Source of the DNA: an uncultured Clostridia bacterium
GTDB taxonomy: Bacteria > Bacillota > Clostridia > TANB77 > CAG-508
Assembly: GCA_934130975.1 (NCBI GenBank)
Contig: CAKOYU010000009.1
Span: 5,080 to 69,079 of the forward strand
Direction: 5' to 3'
DNA: 64,000 nt
The notes under the pieces were generated by a model that saw only the letters and a list, made by a program, of their open reading frames with translations, had not been told where the DNA came from and ran no database searches. Shown here one piece after another: positions 38,910-48,134 of the stretch (within the stretch, counting starts at the first letter, position 1; each line of letters begins with the position of its first letter). The position numbers and the translations under genes were made by a program.

Positions 38910-41219
38910 TTGGAAAAGAAAAATAAGACTCAAGAGATAAAGAAGAAATTAGAATTTATAGGATTAGATTTAGAAAATATACCAAAAACTTTAAAATTGG
39001 TGGAAGACTTAAAATTTAGACCAAATTCAGGATTTGATGAAAAAAAGTATAGACAATATAGATTTGTATCTCCAAAAGAAATACAAATATTATTATCGCC
39101 AACTAATAGATTAGATGATATAAAAGAAAAGTATTCAAAAGCCAGTCCATTAGCAGATTATTTAGAAAATGATGATTCAGATGAAGGAAAACAAGCGAAA
39201 TATGCAACATTTTTACGAATGTTAGATGAAATAAAAATAGAAGATGTAGAAAAAGTAGAAGAAGAACAACAAATAATAAATAAAAAAATTCCATTTAAAG
39301 TAAGATATTCTGGAAACTATTTATGGCAAATATATTATGACTCAGTAACAGAACAATATTTTATGATTGTACCAACAGAAGATAAAGACTATTCAACTTT
39401 TTTCTATGTATTAAAAAAACAAATAGAAAAGAAAAAAGCAGGAAAAATATTTGTACCAATAAGTAATATTGATTATAGTAGAGAACTATTGAATAAAACA
39501 GAAATACAAAGTTTAGAAAATTACCTATGGTTATTTACAAAAGACTGGCCATCAATTTATGAAGTATATAATAAAACAGGAAAACTAAGTTTACAAATAG
39601 TTGGAGAAACAGAGATATATGGAAAAATAAAATCAGAATATAAAGTTAAATTAACAAATAAAATAGACGCTAACAAATTTTTTAAATTAGTAAAAGCATT
39701 ATTTATAATAAAATCAGAATTACCAAATTATTATGAATTTGAAACAAGAATAGATAAACAAGGAAGTTTAGAATTTTACTATAATGACAAGTTAATGAAA
39801 TTTGATGAATTAAGTGAATGGTTAAATGAGGAATATAAAGAACTGCTAGAGATAGAAAAAGAAGCTGTTGAAAATAACAATTCTTTGCAAGAAAAATTGA
39901 AAAAATTAAAAATGCAAGCACAAGAATTAGATATAGAATATTTAAGTAAAGAAAAACAAATATCAACATATTTAGAATGCAAGAAAACTTTTTTTGGTAA
40001 AGTAAAGTATTTCTTTAAATATAGTGGTAAAAAGCAAAAAAATAAAGAAAACATAAAAGAAGAAAAACAAAACAAACAAGAAATTGAAATAGAAAAAGAA
40101 AAAATAGAAGAAAATTTAAAGGTACAATATACATTAGAAGAATTGATACAAAAGGGAAAAGAGACAGAAGAAAAAGAAACAAATTTAAGAAATACTAAAA
40201 TGGATATAAATGCGTTAAAACTAAAAAGTAGAAACTTAGTAAAAAAGATAGAAAATGCAACAGCATTTATAAATGAGATAGATAGCCATAAAAGAAGTAT
40301 ATTCGAGTTTTGGAAATACAGTAATAAAGACGAAGTGCAAGCATTAGAAGAGGGAGAAGAAGAACCGATAAGTGTAAGACCACATTCTAAAGTATTTGAT
40401 TATGAAGAAGATATGGAAGAATTTGGAGAAACAATGGATGAAATTCAAAGAAAAATTTTCTCTAAAGAAGAATTAGACGCATTTTATCTAACAACAACAA
40501 ATCAACTAGAAGTAATGAACAGACTTAAGACAGAATCAATATTAATGAAAGAATTAGAACGATATTTAAAACAAATAAAAAAAGACTTACAAAATGAGAA
40601 AGATATTACAGAAGAAGATGTTGTAGATATATTTGGAGGTTTATCAGAAGACACTAGAAAAATTACAAAATTAGCAAATAAATCACATAGAGAGCATCCA
40701 AAAAATAAATATGCAATTTTAAGAATTGCAAAAGGAATGAAAAATGCTGAATACAAAGCGGTATTACTTAATTATATAGACATAATAGAACAAGCAATAA
40801 ATAAAAATGAATTAAAACAAAATATTTCAGTTTATAAATGGATGGAAGAAGAAGAAAATATAGATACAAATGAGTTAAATGTATTTAACTTGAACCCAGA
40901 AAAAGAATTAGAAAATGCACTAATGGATACTGAAAGTGGAAAAGTAAACTTATACAAAATGAATCTTGAAAAAGGAATAAAAGCAATAGCTTTTTCAAAC
41001 TGTGTATATTATGATAATCAAAATAAAACTTTACCAGTAGGAATGGATAAAGATACAAGAATATTAGCAAATATACTTGATACAGATATAACATTAGACA
41101 GCAAAAAAGTTATAAGAGTAGGAAGATTAGAAGATGATAGTGATATTGCCTCAAAATTAATTATAAAAACAATTAATGTACTAGAATATACAGTACAAGA
41201 AGAGGAAGTTGAAGAATAA
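38910..41219 (+). CDS. Large coiled-coil cytoplasmic protein, unknown function
   Basis: A 769-residue soluble protein. The N-terminal 300 residues look globular (KVRYSGNYLWQIYYDSVTEQYFMIVP, WLFTKDWPSIYEV). Two long lysine/glutamate coiled-coil stretches follow (about 310-360 and 385-450), then a helical acidic part, and a C-terminal beta-rich segment (YKMNLEKGIKAIAFSNCVYYDN). A TTG start at 38910 is chosen because GAGAGGAG is spaced 8 bases before it; the TTG at 38892 has none. It is 14 bases ahead of era and likely cotranscribed. I do not recognise the family. No membrane segment or nucleotide-binding motif was seen. Confidence 0.75.
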   Translation: MEKKNKTQEIKKKLEFIGLDLENIPKTLKLVEDLKFRPNSGFDEKKYRQYRFVSPKEIQILLSPTNRLDDIKEKYSKASPLADYLENDDSDEGKQAKYATFLRMLDEIKIEDVEKVEEEQQIINKKIPFKVRYSGNYLWQIYYDSVTEQYFMIVPTEDKDYSTFFYVLKKQIEKKKAGKIFVPISNIDYSRELLNKTEIQSLENYLWLFTKDWPSIYEVYNKTGKLSLQIVGETEIYGKIKSEYKVKLTNKIDANKFFKLVKALFIIKSELPNYYEFETRIDKQGSLEFYYNDKLMKFDELSEWLNEEYKELLEIEKEAVENNNSLQEKLKKLKMQAQELDIEYLSKEKQISTYLECKKTFFGKVKYFFKYSGKKQKNKENIKEEKQNKQEIEIEKEKIEENLKVQYTLEELIQKGKETEEKETNLRNTKMDINALKLKSRNLVKKIENATAFINEIDSHKRSIFEFWKYSNKDEVQALEEGEEEPISVRPHSKVFDYEEDMEEFGETMDEIQRKIFSKEELDAFYLTTTNQLEVMNRLKTESILMKELERYLKQIKKDLQNEKDITEEDVVDIFGGLSEDTRKITKLANKSHREHPKNKYAILRIAKGMKNAEYKAVLLNYIDIIEQAINKNELKQNISVYKWMEEEENIDTNELNVFNLNPEKELENALMDTESGKVNLYKMNLEKGIKAIAFSNCVYYDNQNKTLPVGMDKDTRILANILDTDITLDSKKVIRVGRLEDDSDIASKLIIKTINVLEYTVQEEEVEE

Positions 41220-41233
41220 GAAAGGAATGCAAG

Positions 41234-42139
41234 ATGGAAAAAGAATTTAAATCAGGATTTGTTGCAATGCTAGGAAGAACTAATGTTGGAAAATCAACAT
41301 TAGTAAATTTACTAGTAGGAGAAAAAGTTGCAGCAACAGCTAATAAAGTTCAAACTACAAGAACAGCAATTAGAGGAATTGTAAATAGAGAAAATTCACA
41401 AATAATATTTATAGACACACCAGGAATTCATAAACCAAAAACAAAACTAAATGAAACAATGGTAGAGACTTCATTTGGAGTTATAAGTGAAATAGATTTA
41501 ATATTATTTGTGATAGAAGCAACAAGCGAAGAAATTGGAAGAGGAGATATGAGGATTCTTGAAAAAATAAAAGAATCAAACAAAAAAGCGATATTAATAA
41601 TAAATAAAATAGATCTAGTAAAAAGAGAAAAATTACTTAAATTGATAGATATGTATCAAAAAGAATACAATTTCGAAGCTGTAATACCTATTTCATCTTT
41701 GCAATCAAAATATAGAGATATTATATTAGACGAAATAGAAAAGAACTTAAAACCAGGTCCAGCATATTATGATACTGAGGAGTATACAGATCAAACATTA
41801 AGGCAACTTGCAGAAGAAACAATAAGAGAAAAAGCACTTACATTTTTACAAGATGAGGTACCACATGGAATATATGTTGAAGTTGAAAAAATGAAATATA
41901 GAAAAAATCAAAAAGGTGAACCAATGTATGACATAGAAGCAACAATTTATTGCTTAAGAAATTCACATAAAGGAATTATAATAGGCAAAGGTGGAAATAT
42001 GTTAAAACGCATTGGTCAATCAGCAAGAATAGATATGGAAAATAATTTTGGAACAAAAGTAAATTTAAAAACATGGGTAAAAGTCAAAGAAGATTGGCAA
42101 GATGACTCATCAATAGTAAAGAAATTTAAATTACAATAG
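41234..42139 (+). CDS. era: GTPase Era
   Basis: Era is an essential GTPase that binds the 3' end of 16S rRNA during 30S assembly. The 301-residue protein has G1 GRTNVGKST, the switch-II DTPGIHKPK, G4 NKID, and G5 ISSLQ. A C-terminal KH domain carries GIIIGKGGNMLKRIGQSAR. The length is standard. It heads the conserved era-yqzL-recO arrangement. The RBS is AAAGGAATG. Confidence 0.97.
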   Translation: MEKEFKSGFVAMLGRTNVGKSTLVNLLVGEKVAATANKVQTTRTAIRGIVNRENSQIIFIDTPGIHKPKTKLNETMVETSFGVISEIDLILFVIEATSEEIGRGDMRILEKIKESNKKAILIINKIDLVKREKLLKLIDMYQKEYNFEAVIPISSLQSKYRDIILDEIEKNLKPGPAYYDTEEYTDQTLRQLAEETIREKALTFLQDEVPHGIYVEVEKMKYRKNQKGEPMYDIEATIYCLRNSHKGIIIGKGGNMLKRIGQSARIDMENNFGTKVNLKTWVKVKEDWQDDSSIVKKFKLQ

Positions 42140-42197
42140 AAACAAATGCATAATTTGTATACGAATTGCGAAAGATAGAATTAAAGGAAGTGAGCTT

Positions 42198-42371
42198 ATG
42201 ATTAAAAAAATGGCATGGAATACCTTTAAAAACACGGGGGATGTAAATACATTTTTAGAATTAAAACAATTACAAAATTTAGAAGAACAAATACAAATAA
42301 ATAAACAATTAAAACAACCTATGGAGGGACAAAATGGGAACAATAAAAATGAGTGGTATAATAATTTCTGA
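42198..42371 (+). CDS. yqzL: YqzL-like small protein between era and recO
   Basis: A 57-residue ORF starting MIKKMAWNTFKNTGDVNTFLELKQLQ. B. subtilis YqzL, also between era and recO, has the same pattern of an aromatic start (TWNVF), TGNVDTYL and a following charged helix. The RBS is AAAGGAAGTGAG. It overlaps the start of recO by 38 bases in another frame, so the two are probably translationally coupled. The function of YqzL is unknown. Confidence 0.75.
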   Translation: MIKKMAWNTFKNTGDVNTFLELKQLQNLEEQIQINKQLKQPMEGQNGNNKNEWYNNF

Positions 42372-43044
42372 AAATAATTTAGGTGATTATGACAAAATGC
42401 TAACAATGTTAACTCCAGGATTAGGTAAAATATCATGTGTTGCAAAAGGCGCTAGAAGACAAAGAAGCGCCTTACTTGCAGGTACACAATTTTTATGCTT
42501 TGGAGAATACATGATGTATAAAGGTGCAAATACATATAATATAAATTCTTGTGAAACAATAGAAGTGTTTTATAAATTACGAACAGATTTGGACAAGCTA
42601 AACTATGCAGTAGAAATGACGAAAATAGTAAGAGATGTAACAGATGAAAATGAAAACTGTTATAAAATTTTACAATTATTTTTAAATACGTTATACACAC
42701 TGTCAGAAACTGATAAAAATCCGGAATTGATATTGAGTATATTTAAATTAAAGATATTATGTTTTTTAGGATTTACACCAAGAATAACAGAATGTGTAAA
42801 CTGCAAGCAAAAAGAAGAGATTATATACTTTAGTTTAAGAGATAATGGATTTAAATGTTCAACATGTGGCAGACAAGATAAAAGTTGTTTACAAATGAGC
42901 GAGAGTACAGCAAGTGCTATAAAATATATAGTTATGGCGCCACCTAAAAAATTATATTCATTCAATTTAAAAGATGAATCTTTAAATGAATTAAAACTAA
43001 TAACAAAGTTGTATTTTAATGAAAAATTAGAAAGACCAACTTAG
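42334..43044 (+). CDS. recO: DNA repair protein RecO
   Basis: RecO anneals single strands and helps RecR load RecA on SSB-coated DNA. The 236-residue protein has an N-terminal OB fold (MSGIIISENNLGDYDKMLTMLTPGLGKISCVAKGARR), a helical middle, and a four-cysteine zinc motif (CVNCKQKEE…CSTCGRQ). The length matches the Firmicute protein. The RBS ATGGAGGG lies inside yqzL. Confidence 0.94.
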   Translation: MGTIKMSGIIISENNLGDYDKMLTMLTPGLGKISCVAKGARRQRSALLAGTQFLCFGEYMMYKGANTYNINSCETIEVFYKLRTDLDKLNYAVEMTKIVRDVTDENENCYKILQLFLNTLYTLSETDKNPELILSIFKLKILCFLGFTPRITECVNCKQKEEIIYFSLRDNGFKCSTCGRQDKSCLQMSESTASAIKYIVMAPPKKLYSFNLKDESLNELKLITKLYFNEKLERPT

Positions 43045-43074
43045 TATGTACAATGTTTGAGGAAGGAATAAAAT

Positions 43075-44055
43075 ATGGAAGAATTAGTTGATATTTTAGT
43101 TACAACATATAATACTAATGAAAAATACTTAAAAAAACAAATAGATAGTATATTAAAACAAACATATAAAAACATTAAAATATACATAAGTGATGATAAT
43201 TCACCTAATACAAAGGTAGCAGAAATATTAAAACAATATAAAGAACTTGATGATAGAATCGAATTATATATTCAACCTAAAAATTTAGGATATAATAAAA
43301 ATTTCGAATTTTTATTAAAACAATCAAAAGCAGATTATATAATGTTTTCTGATCATGACGATATATGGCACAAAGATAAAGTTGAGAAGAGTTTAACTAA
43401 ATTAAAAGAAAAAGATGTAGACATGGTATATTGCAACTGTAGACAAGTTGATGAAGAGGGAATTGTTTTACATGATGATTATTTTAAATATAAAAATGTA
43501 CCATTAGTTGATGGTAAAAGCAAACTTGCCATTTCAAGATGTGTTGGAATTGGATGTTCACAAATGATTACAAAATCAGTAAGAGATAAAATGATTCCAT
43601 TTAAAAAGAATTTTATTGCACATGACTGGTTAGCAGCATTTATTGCAAATGAAGGTAAAGGAATGTGTTATATTGAGGAAACTCTTTTTGATTATAGATT
43701 ACATTCTTCTAATGTTTTTGGAGGAAGAAGCTTAAATCAGAATCTTGGAAGATGGAAACAAGAACATGGAAATGATTATAAATCTTTCTTGGAGTATAGA
43801 AAAGATGCCATCGATAGGGCTTATCTTGGTGGAATTGAAATGTGTAAGGAATATGTGTCCATAAAAAAGGATAAGTCGTTTATAGAAGAAGCGGAAAAGT
43901 ATTATCATTGCATTTTGAAAAGTAAAAAAATTAATTTGAAATTGAACGAGTTTTTTAAGATTTTAGCTGGAAAAAATCAGTTCAAAAAGATGATTAGAGA
44001 AATGGCGTTATTTCATTTTCCTATTTTGGGGTATTTAAAATTTAGAATTAATTGA
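43075..44055 (+). CDS. Family 2 glycosyltransferase (rhamnosyltransferase-like)
   Basis: A 326-residue GT-A enzyme. The nucleotide-sugar site is VDILVTTYNTNEKYLKKQIDSILKQTYKNIKIYISDDNS, and the DXD equivalent is MFSDHDDIWHKDKVEKS. GCSQMITK and AHDWLAAFIANEGKG follow, a pattern typical of rhamnosyl- and similar transferases acting on surface polysaccharides. It is close in layout to the enzyme at 47145-48134. It is the first gene of the polysaccharide locus and follows recO by 30 bases. The sugar cannot be fixed from sequence. Confidence 0.87.
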   Translation: MEELVDILVTTYNTNEKYLKKQIDSILKQTYKNIKIYISDDNSPNTKVAEILKQYKELDDRIELYIQPKNLGYNKNFEFLLKQSKADYIMFSDHDDIWHKDKVEKSLTKLKEKDVDMVYCNCRQVDEEGIVLHDDYFKYKNVPLVDGKSKLAISRCVGIGCSQMITKSVRDKMIPFKKNFIAHDWLAAFIANEGKGMCYIEETLFDYRLHSSNVFGGRSLNQNLGRWKQEHGNDYKSFLEYRKDAIDRAYLGGIEMCKEYVSIKKDKSFIEEAEKYYHCILKSKKINLKLNEFFKILAGKNQFKKMIREMALFHFPILGYLKFRIN

Positions 44056-44080
44056 CAAATAAAGGCATAATATATATAAT
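44052..44080 (+). promoter_or_regulatory. Consensus promoter inside the polysaccharide locus
   Basis: TTGACA, 17 bp, TATAAT, overlapping the stop codon of the first glycosyltransferase. It probably drives the long downstream unit. Confidence 0.88.
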
Positions 44081-44107
44081 AATGGCAGATTTGGAGAATA
44101 AAATACA

Positions 44108-45007
44108 ATGAAAGAAAAAAAGAAAAAAGTAAAAATTTTAATAATAACAATAATAATGATTTTAGTATCAATATTAGGGAGTATATATTACAAATATAAT
44201 AATGGTGTAGTTCTTACACAAATGCATGATAATAGTCCAAGACAAATGATGGGATATGTAATGCAAACTAAAAATAAAACAATCATTATAGATGGAGGAC
44301 TTAAAGAAGATTCTGAAAATTTACAAAACAAGATAAAAGAATGTGGAAATAAAGTAGATGTATGGTTTTTAACACATCCACATATGGATCATGTCCAAGC
44401 ATTTTTAGATATTGTAGAAAATACAGATATTCAAATTGATAAAGTATATGCGACTTTTAATGATTTGGATTGGTACAGACAATATGAGACATCTAGGATT
44501 GAAGAGATTGAAGAGTTTTTTAATGTAATAGAAAATGAAAAAATCAAAGACAAAGTTGAACAAGTTCAGTTAAATCAAAAAATAGATATTGATAATGTAA
44601 AATGCGAAGTACTAGGCGTGAAAAACCCTGAAATAACAACTAATCCGATAAATAATTCCAGTATGGTGATTAAGATGAAAATTAATAACAAAACATTATT
44701 GTTTTTAGGAGATACAGGAAAAGAGAGTGGAGAAAAGTTGTTAAAAAATCAAGGAGATAAATTAAAATCTGATATAGTCCAAATGGCACATCATGGACAA
44801 AGTGGTGCAGATGAAGAGGTGTACAAAAAAATAGATCCACAAATATGTTTATGGCCTACACCAAAGTGGTTGTGGGATAATGATCCTGGGACAGGTTATA
44901 ATACTGGAAAGTGGACGACAATAGAAACAAGAAGTTGGATGGAAAAGTTAGGAGTAAAAACTAACTATATTGAAAAAGATGGGGATAAAAGTTTTAGAAT
45001 TTGGTAA
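44108..45007 (+). CDS. Membrane-anchored metallo-beta-lactamase-fold hydrolase
   Basis: A 299-residue protein with one N-terminal membrane segment (residues 8-28) and a secreted MBL domain. The metal motif is LTHPHMDHVQAF (HxHxDH); further ligands are in FLGDTG and MAHHGQSGADEE. It resembles the ComEC-related MBL proteins, which in competence systems act on DNA outside the membrane, but here it sits within a polysaccharide export locus without competence genes. The substrate could be a nucleic acid, phosphodiester or phosphocholine-like group. It starts directly after the consensus promoter. Confidence 0.82.
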   Translation: MKEKKKKVKILIITIIMILVSILGSIYYKYNNGVVLTQMHDNSPRQMMGYVMQTKNKTIIIDGGLKEDSENLQNKIKECGNKVDVWFLTHPHMDHVQAFLDIVENTDIQIDKVYATFNDLDWYRQYETSRIEEIEEFFNVIENEKIKDKVEQVQLNQKIDIDNVKCEVLGVKNPEITTNPINNSSMVIKMKINNKTLLFLGDTGKESGEKLLKNQGDKLKSDIVQMAHHGQSGADEEVYKKIDPQICLWPTPKWLWDNDPGTGYNTGKWTTIETRSWMEKLGVKTNYIEKDGDKSFRIW

Positions 45008-45042
45008 AGAAAAGTATGAAGTAGTGACAAGGAGAAAAATAT

Positions 45043-45834
45043 ATGGAATTTATTAAGCAGGTAATAAAAAACAGAAGATTAATATGGCAACTTGGAAAAA
45101 ATGATTTTAAGAATAGATTTGCCAATACAAATTTAGGAAGTATATGGGGATTTTTACAACCATTTATATTTATGGCAACATATGCAATTGTATTTCAATA
45201 TATATTAAAAGTAGGGAGTGCAGGAGAGTATCCATATGCAGTTTGGTACTTTCCAGGAATGGCAATGTGGCAGTTATTAAATGATAGTATAATGTCTTCA
45301 AGTAATTCGATAAGAGCATATAGTTATTTAGTAAAAAAAGTAGTGTTTCCTGTAGATGTTATACCTATAATTTCTATTATTGCATCAAGTTTTGTTGGAA
45401 TATTTTTATTAGTAATATCAGTTGTAATATGTGCAATATATGGATTTACACCTAATTTACTTATACTTGTTTATGTAGTATTTGCGACATATTGTTTTAT
45501 TATTGCATTAACTAGATTTACTTCAGCTATAACAGCGGTTGTTCCAGATTTTTCTAATTTACTTGGAATAGTTATGCAATTATGTTTTTGGTTTACACCA
45601 ATTATCTGGAATTTAGAAATGTTAGCAGAGCATCATACTATTTTAAAAGTTATGAAATGTATGCCATTTACATATTTAGTTACAGCATTTAGGCAAGTTT
45701 TTATGAATGATAATATAATATTAGCTAGTCATGGAATATATACAGCTATATTTTGGGCAATTACATTAATACTATTTATTTGGGGAAATTCAGTATTTAA
45801 AAGAACTAAAAAAGATTTTGCAGATGTATTATAA
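45043..45834 (+). CDS. ABC-2 type polysaccharide export permease (Wzm/TagG-like)
   Basis: A 263-residue membrane subunit with the N-terminal amphipathic helix and six membrane segments of the polysaccharide/teichoic acid ABC exporters (LIWQLGKNDFKNRFANTNLGSIWGFLQPFIFMATYAIVFQ). Near the end come the FWFTPIIWNLEML and CMPFTYLVTAFRQVF stretches typical of Wzm/TagG/RfbA. It pairs with the ATPase that follows after 13 bases. Together they would flip a completed lipid-linked polymer outward. Confidence 0.92.
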   Translation: MEFIKQVIKNRRLIWQLGKNDFKNRFANTNLGSIWGFLQPFIFMATYAIVFQYILKVGSAGEYPYAVWYFPGMAMWQLLNDSIMSSSNSIRAYSYLVKKVVFPVDVIPIISIIASSFVGIFLLVISVVICAIYGFTPNLLILVYVVFATYCFIIALTRFTSAITAVVPDFSNLLGIVMQLCFWFTPIIWNLEMLAEHHTILKVMKCMPFTYLVTAFRQVFMNDNIILASHGIYTAIFWAITLILFIWGNSVFKRTKKDFADVL

Positions 45835-45847
45835 GCGGAGGAAAGAT

Positions 45848-47143
45848 ATGGATAAAGAAAAACAAGAAGAGAATATTATAGAAATAAAAAATTTGGTAAA
45901 AAAGTATAAAATGTTTGATAGAAAGAAAGATAGACTGATAGAAACAATATTTCCGAAAGTAGAAAGACATAAAAGTTTTACTGCAATGAATAATTTGAAT
46001 TTAACTGTCAAAAAAGGAGAGGTATTAGGAATACTTGGAAGAAATGGTGCTGGAAAATCAACACTACTAAAAATGATAACAGGTGTTGTTGTTCCAACAT
46101 CAGGAACATTGAGCATAAAAGGAAAAATTAGTTCATTACTAGAATTAGGAACAGCATTTAATTCAGAACTTACAGGAGAAGAAAATATATATCAACATGG
46201 TCAAGTAATGGGATTATCAAAAGAAGAGATAGAAGCAACTAAGAACGATGTAATAGAATTTGCAGATATAGGTGAACATTTATATCAGCCCGTAAAAACA
46301 TATTCTTCTGGTATGTTTGCAAGATTAGCATTTGCATGTGCGATAAATGTAAACCCAGATATATTAATAGTTGATGAAGTATTGTCAGTAGGGGATATGG
46401 CATTCCAACTAAAGTGTTTTAAGAAATTTGAACAATTTAAAGAAGAAGGAAAGACAATACTATTTGTTACACACAATGTTGCAGATGTATTAAAGAATTG
46501 CACAAGAACAATAATTTTACAGAGTGGAGAAAAAATATTTGATGGTGGAGTAAAAGAAGGTGTAGAATTATATAAAAAAATAATAACTGGAAATGCTCCT
46601 AAAAATGATAATGTAGACAAGACAACATTTATTAAAGGAGAAATTGGTAAAACTTGGAGATCACATTTTAATGAGAATCCTAATGTAATAGAATATGGAA
46701 ATTCAAAAGCAAAAGTAATAGATTATGGTGTATTTAATGAAAATGATGAGTATTTACAAGTTATAGATAACGAAAAGGTTATAAAACTAAAATCAAAAAT
46801 TGAATTTTTTGATGAAGTTGATAATCCTATTTTTACAATGACTATAAAAGACTTTAATGGAGTTGAAGTTGCAGGAACGAACACAATGTTCGAAAAAATA
46901 TATCCTGGAAAATTTAAAAAAGGTGATATAGCAGAAGTAGAATTTAAGCAAAAATTACCAATAGCACCTGGAAAATATACATTATCTTTTAGTTGCACAC
47001 ATATAAGTGCAAGTGGTGAATTAGAAATTTTAAATAGAAAATATGAAGCTCTGTTAGTAGAAATTGTATCAAGTAAAAGCATTGTAGGTCTTATTAGACT
47101 AGACACAGAGATAAATATAAAAAAATGTAGTAAAGGAAAATAA
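45848..47143 (+). CDS. Polysaccharide ABC transporter ATPase with C-terminal binding domain (Wzt-like)
   Basis: A 431-residue ATPase. The nucleotide-binding domain has Walker A GRNGAGKST, signature YSSGMFARLAF and Walker B ILIVDEVLSVGD. After residue 270 there is an extra beta-sandwich domain (VIEYGNSKAKVIDYGVFNENDEYLQVIDNEK…, KLPIAPGKYTLSFSCTH), as in Wzt of E. coli O9a, where this domain recognises the capped end of the chain before export. ATG 45848 has GGAGGAAAG upstream; the frame from 45818 overlaps the permease. The downstream methyltransferase/kinase-like protein could supply the cap (inference). Confidence 0.92.
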   Translation: MDKEKQEENIIEIKNLVKKYKMFDRKKDRLIETIFPKVERHKSFTAMNNLNLTVKKGEVLGILGRNGAGKSTLLKMITGVVVPTSGTLSIKGKISSLLELGTAFNSELTGEENIYQHGQVMGLSKEEIEATKNDVIEFADIGEHLYQPVKTYSSGMFARLAFACAINVNPDILIVDEVLSVGDMAFQLKCFKKFEQFKEEGKTILFVTHNVADVLKNCTRTIILQSGEKIFDGGVKEGVELYKKIITGNAPKNDNVDKTTFIKGEIGKTWRSHFNENPNVIEYGNSKAKVIDYGVFNENDEYLQVIDNEKVIKLKSKIEFFDEVDNPIFTMTIKDFNGVEVAGTNTMFEKIYPGKFKKGDIAEVEFKQKLPIAPGKYTLSFSCTHISASGELEILNRKYEALLVEIVSSKSIVGLIRLDTEINIKKCSKGK

Positions 47144-47144
47144 A

Positions 47145-48134
47145 ATGGACAAAATAGATATTTTGATGGCGACATATAATGGTGAAAAATTTTTAAAAGA
47201 ACAAATTGATAGCATTTTAAATCAAACATATTCTGATTTTAGATTAATAATATCAGATGACTGTTCAAAGGACAATACAAGAGAGATATTAAAAGAATAT
47301 GAAAAAAAAGATGAAAGAATAAAAGTATACTTTCAAGAAAATAACTTAGGATATGTAAAAAACTTTGAATTTTTATTAACAAAAGTAGAAAATGATATAT
47401 ATATGCTATCAGACCAAGACGATGTTTGGCTTTCTACAAAAGTTGAGCATACATATAATAAATTAAAAGAAACTAATTCGGACTTGGTTTTTACAGATTT
47501 AGAAGTAGTTGATGAAAAATTAAATATATTATATCCATCTTTTAACGACTATATGAAATTGTCAAGAAAAATAAAAAAATACAAAGGTGATTATAGATTA
47601 CAATATTTATACAATTGTGTAACAGGTTGTACATTAATGTCAACAAAAAAATTTGTGGATTTAATATTACCATTACCGATAGATTCTAAATATGCGATAC
47701 ATGACACTTGGATTGCTTGTACAGTTGCAAATAATGGAAATGTAGAATATTTAGATGAGAAAACTATAAAATATAGACAACATGGAAACAATCAGGTAGG
47801 AGTTGAAAAAATATCACATGGATTTAAAAAACTAGATCAAGTAAGAAATTTATTTATTGATGTAAAACTAGGCTTATTTGAAACATATGTAAATAATGAC
47901 AGAATATTTAACGAAAAGCTAAAAAAAGAAAATATAGAAGCATTACAGTATTTTCAAATGATAAAAGACAAAAAAAATTTTAATTTTAAAAATTGGAAAG
48001 TATTTCATGAACTATATAAAAATGAAACATTTAGTTATTATATAATAAATTTTCTTATAATGAATTTACCTGGAATTGGTAGAATTCTATTTAAAATAAG
48101 ATATATGATTTTAAGAATATGGAGGAAATCATGA
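47145..48134 (+). CDS. Family 2 glycosyltransferase (rhamnosyltransferase-like)
   Basis: A 329-residue GT-A enzyme: DILMATYNGEKFLKEQIDSILNQTYSDFRLIISDDCSKDNT, then MLSDQDDVWLSTKV (DXD), TGCTLMSTKKFVDLILP and AIHDTWIACTVANNG. It is paralogous to 43075-44055. It begins one base after the ATPase stop codon and overlaps the next gene by four bases (ATGA), so it lies in the middle of a tightly coupled operon. The sugar specificity is not determinable. Confidence 0.88.
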   Translation: MDKIDILMATYNGEKFLKEQIDSILNQTYSDFRLIISDDCSKDNTREILKEYEKKDERIKVYFQENNLGYVKNFEFLLTKVENDIYMLSDQDDVWLSTKVEHTYNKLKETNSDLVFTDLEVVDEKLNILYPSFNDYMKLSRKIKKYKGDYRLQYLYNCVTGCTLMSTKKFVDLILPLPIDSKYAIHDTWIACTVANNGNVEYLDEKTIKYRQHGNNQVGVEKISHGFKKLDQVRNLFIDVKLGLFETYVNNDRIFNEKLKKENIEALQYFQMIKDKKNFNFKNWKVFHELYKNETFSYYIINFLIMNLPGIGRILFKIRYMILRIWRKS

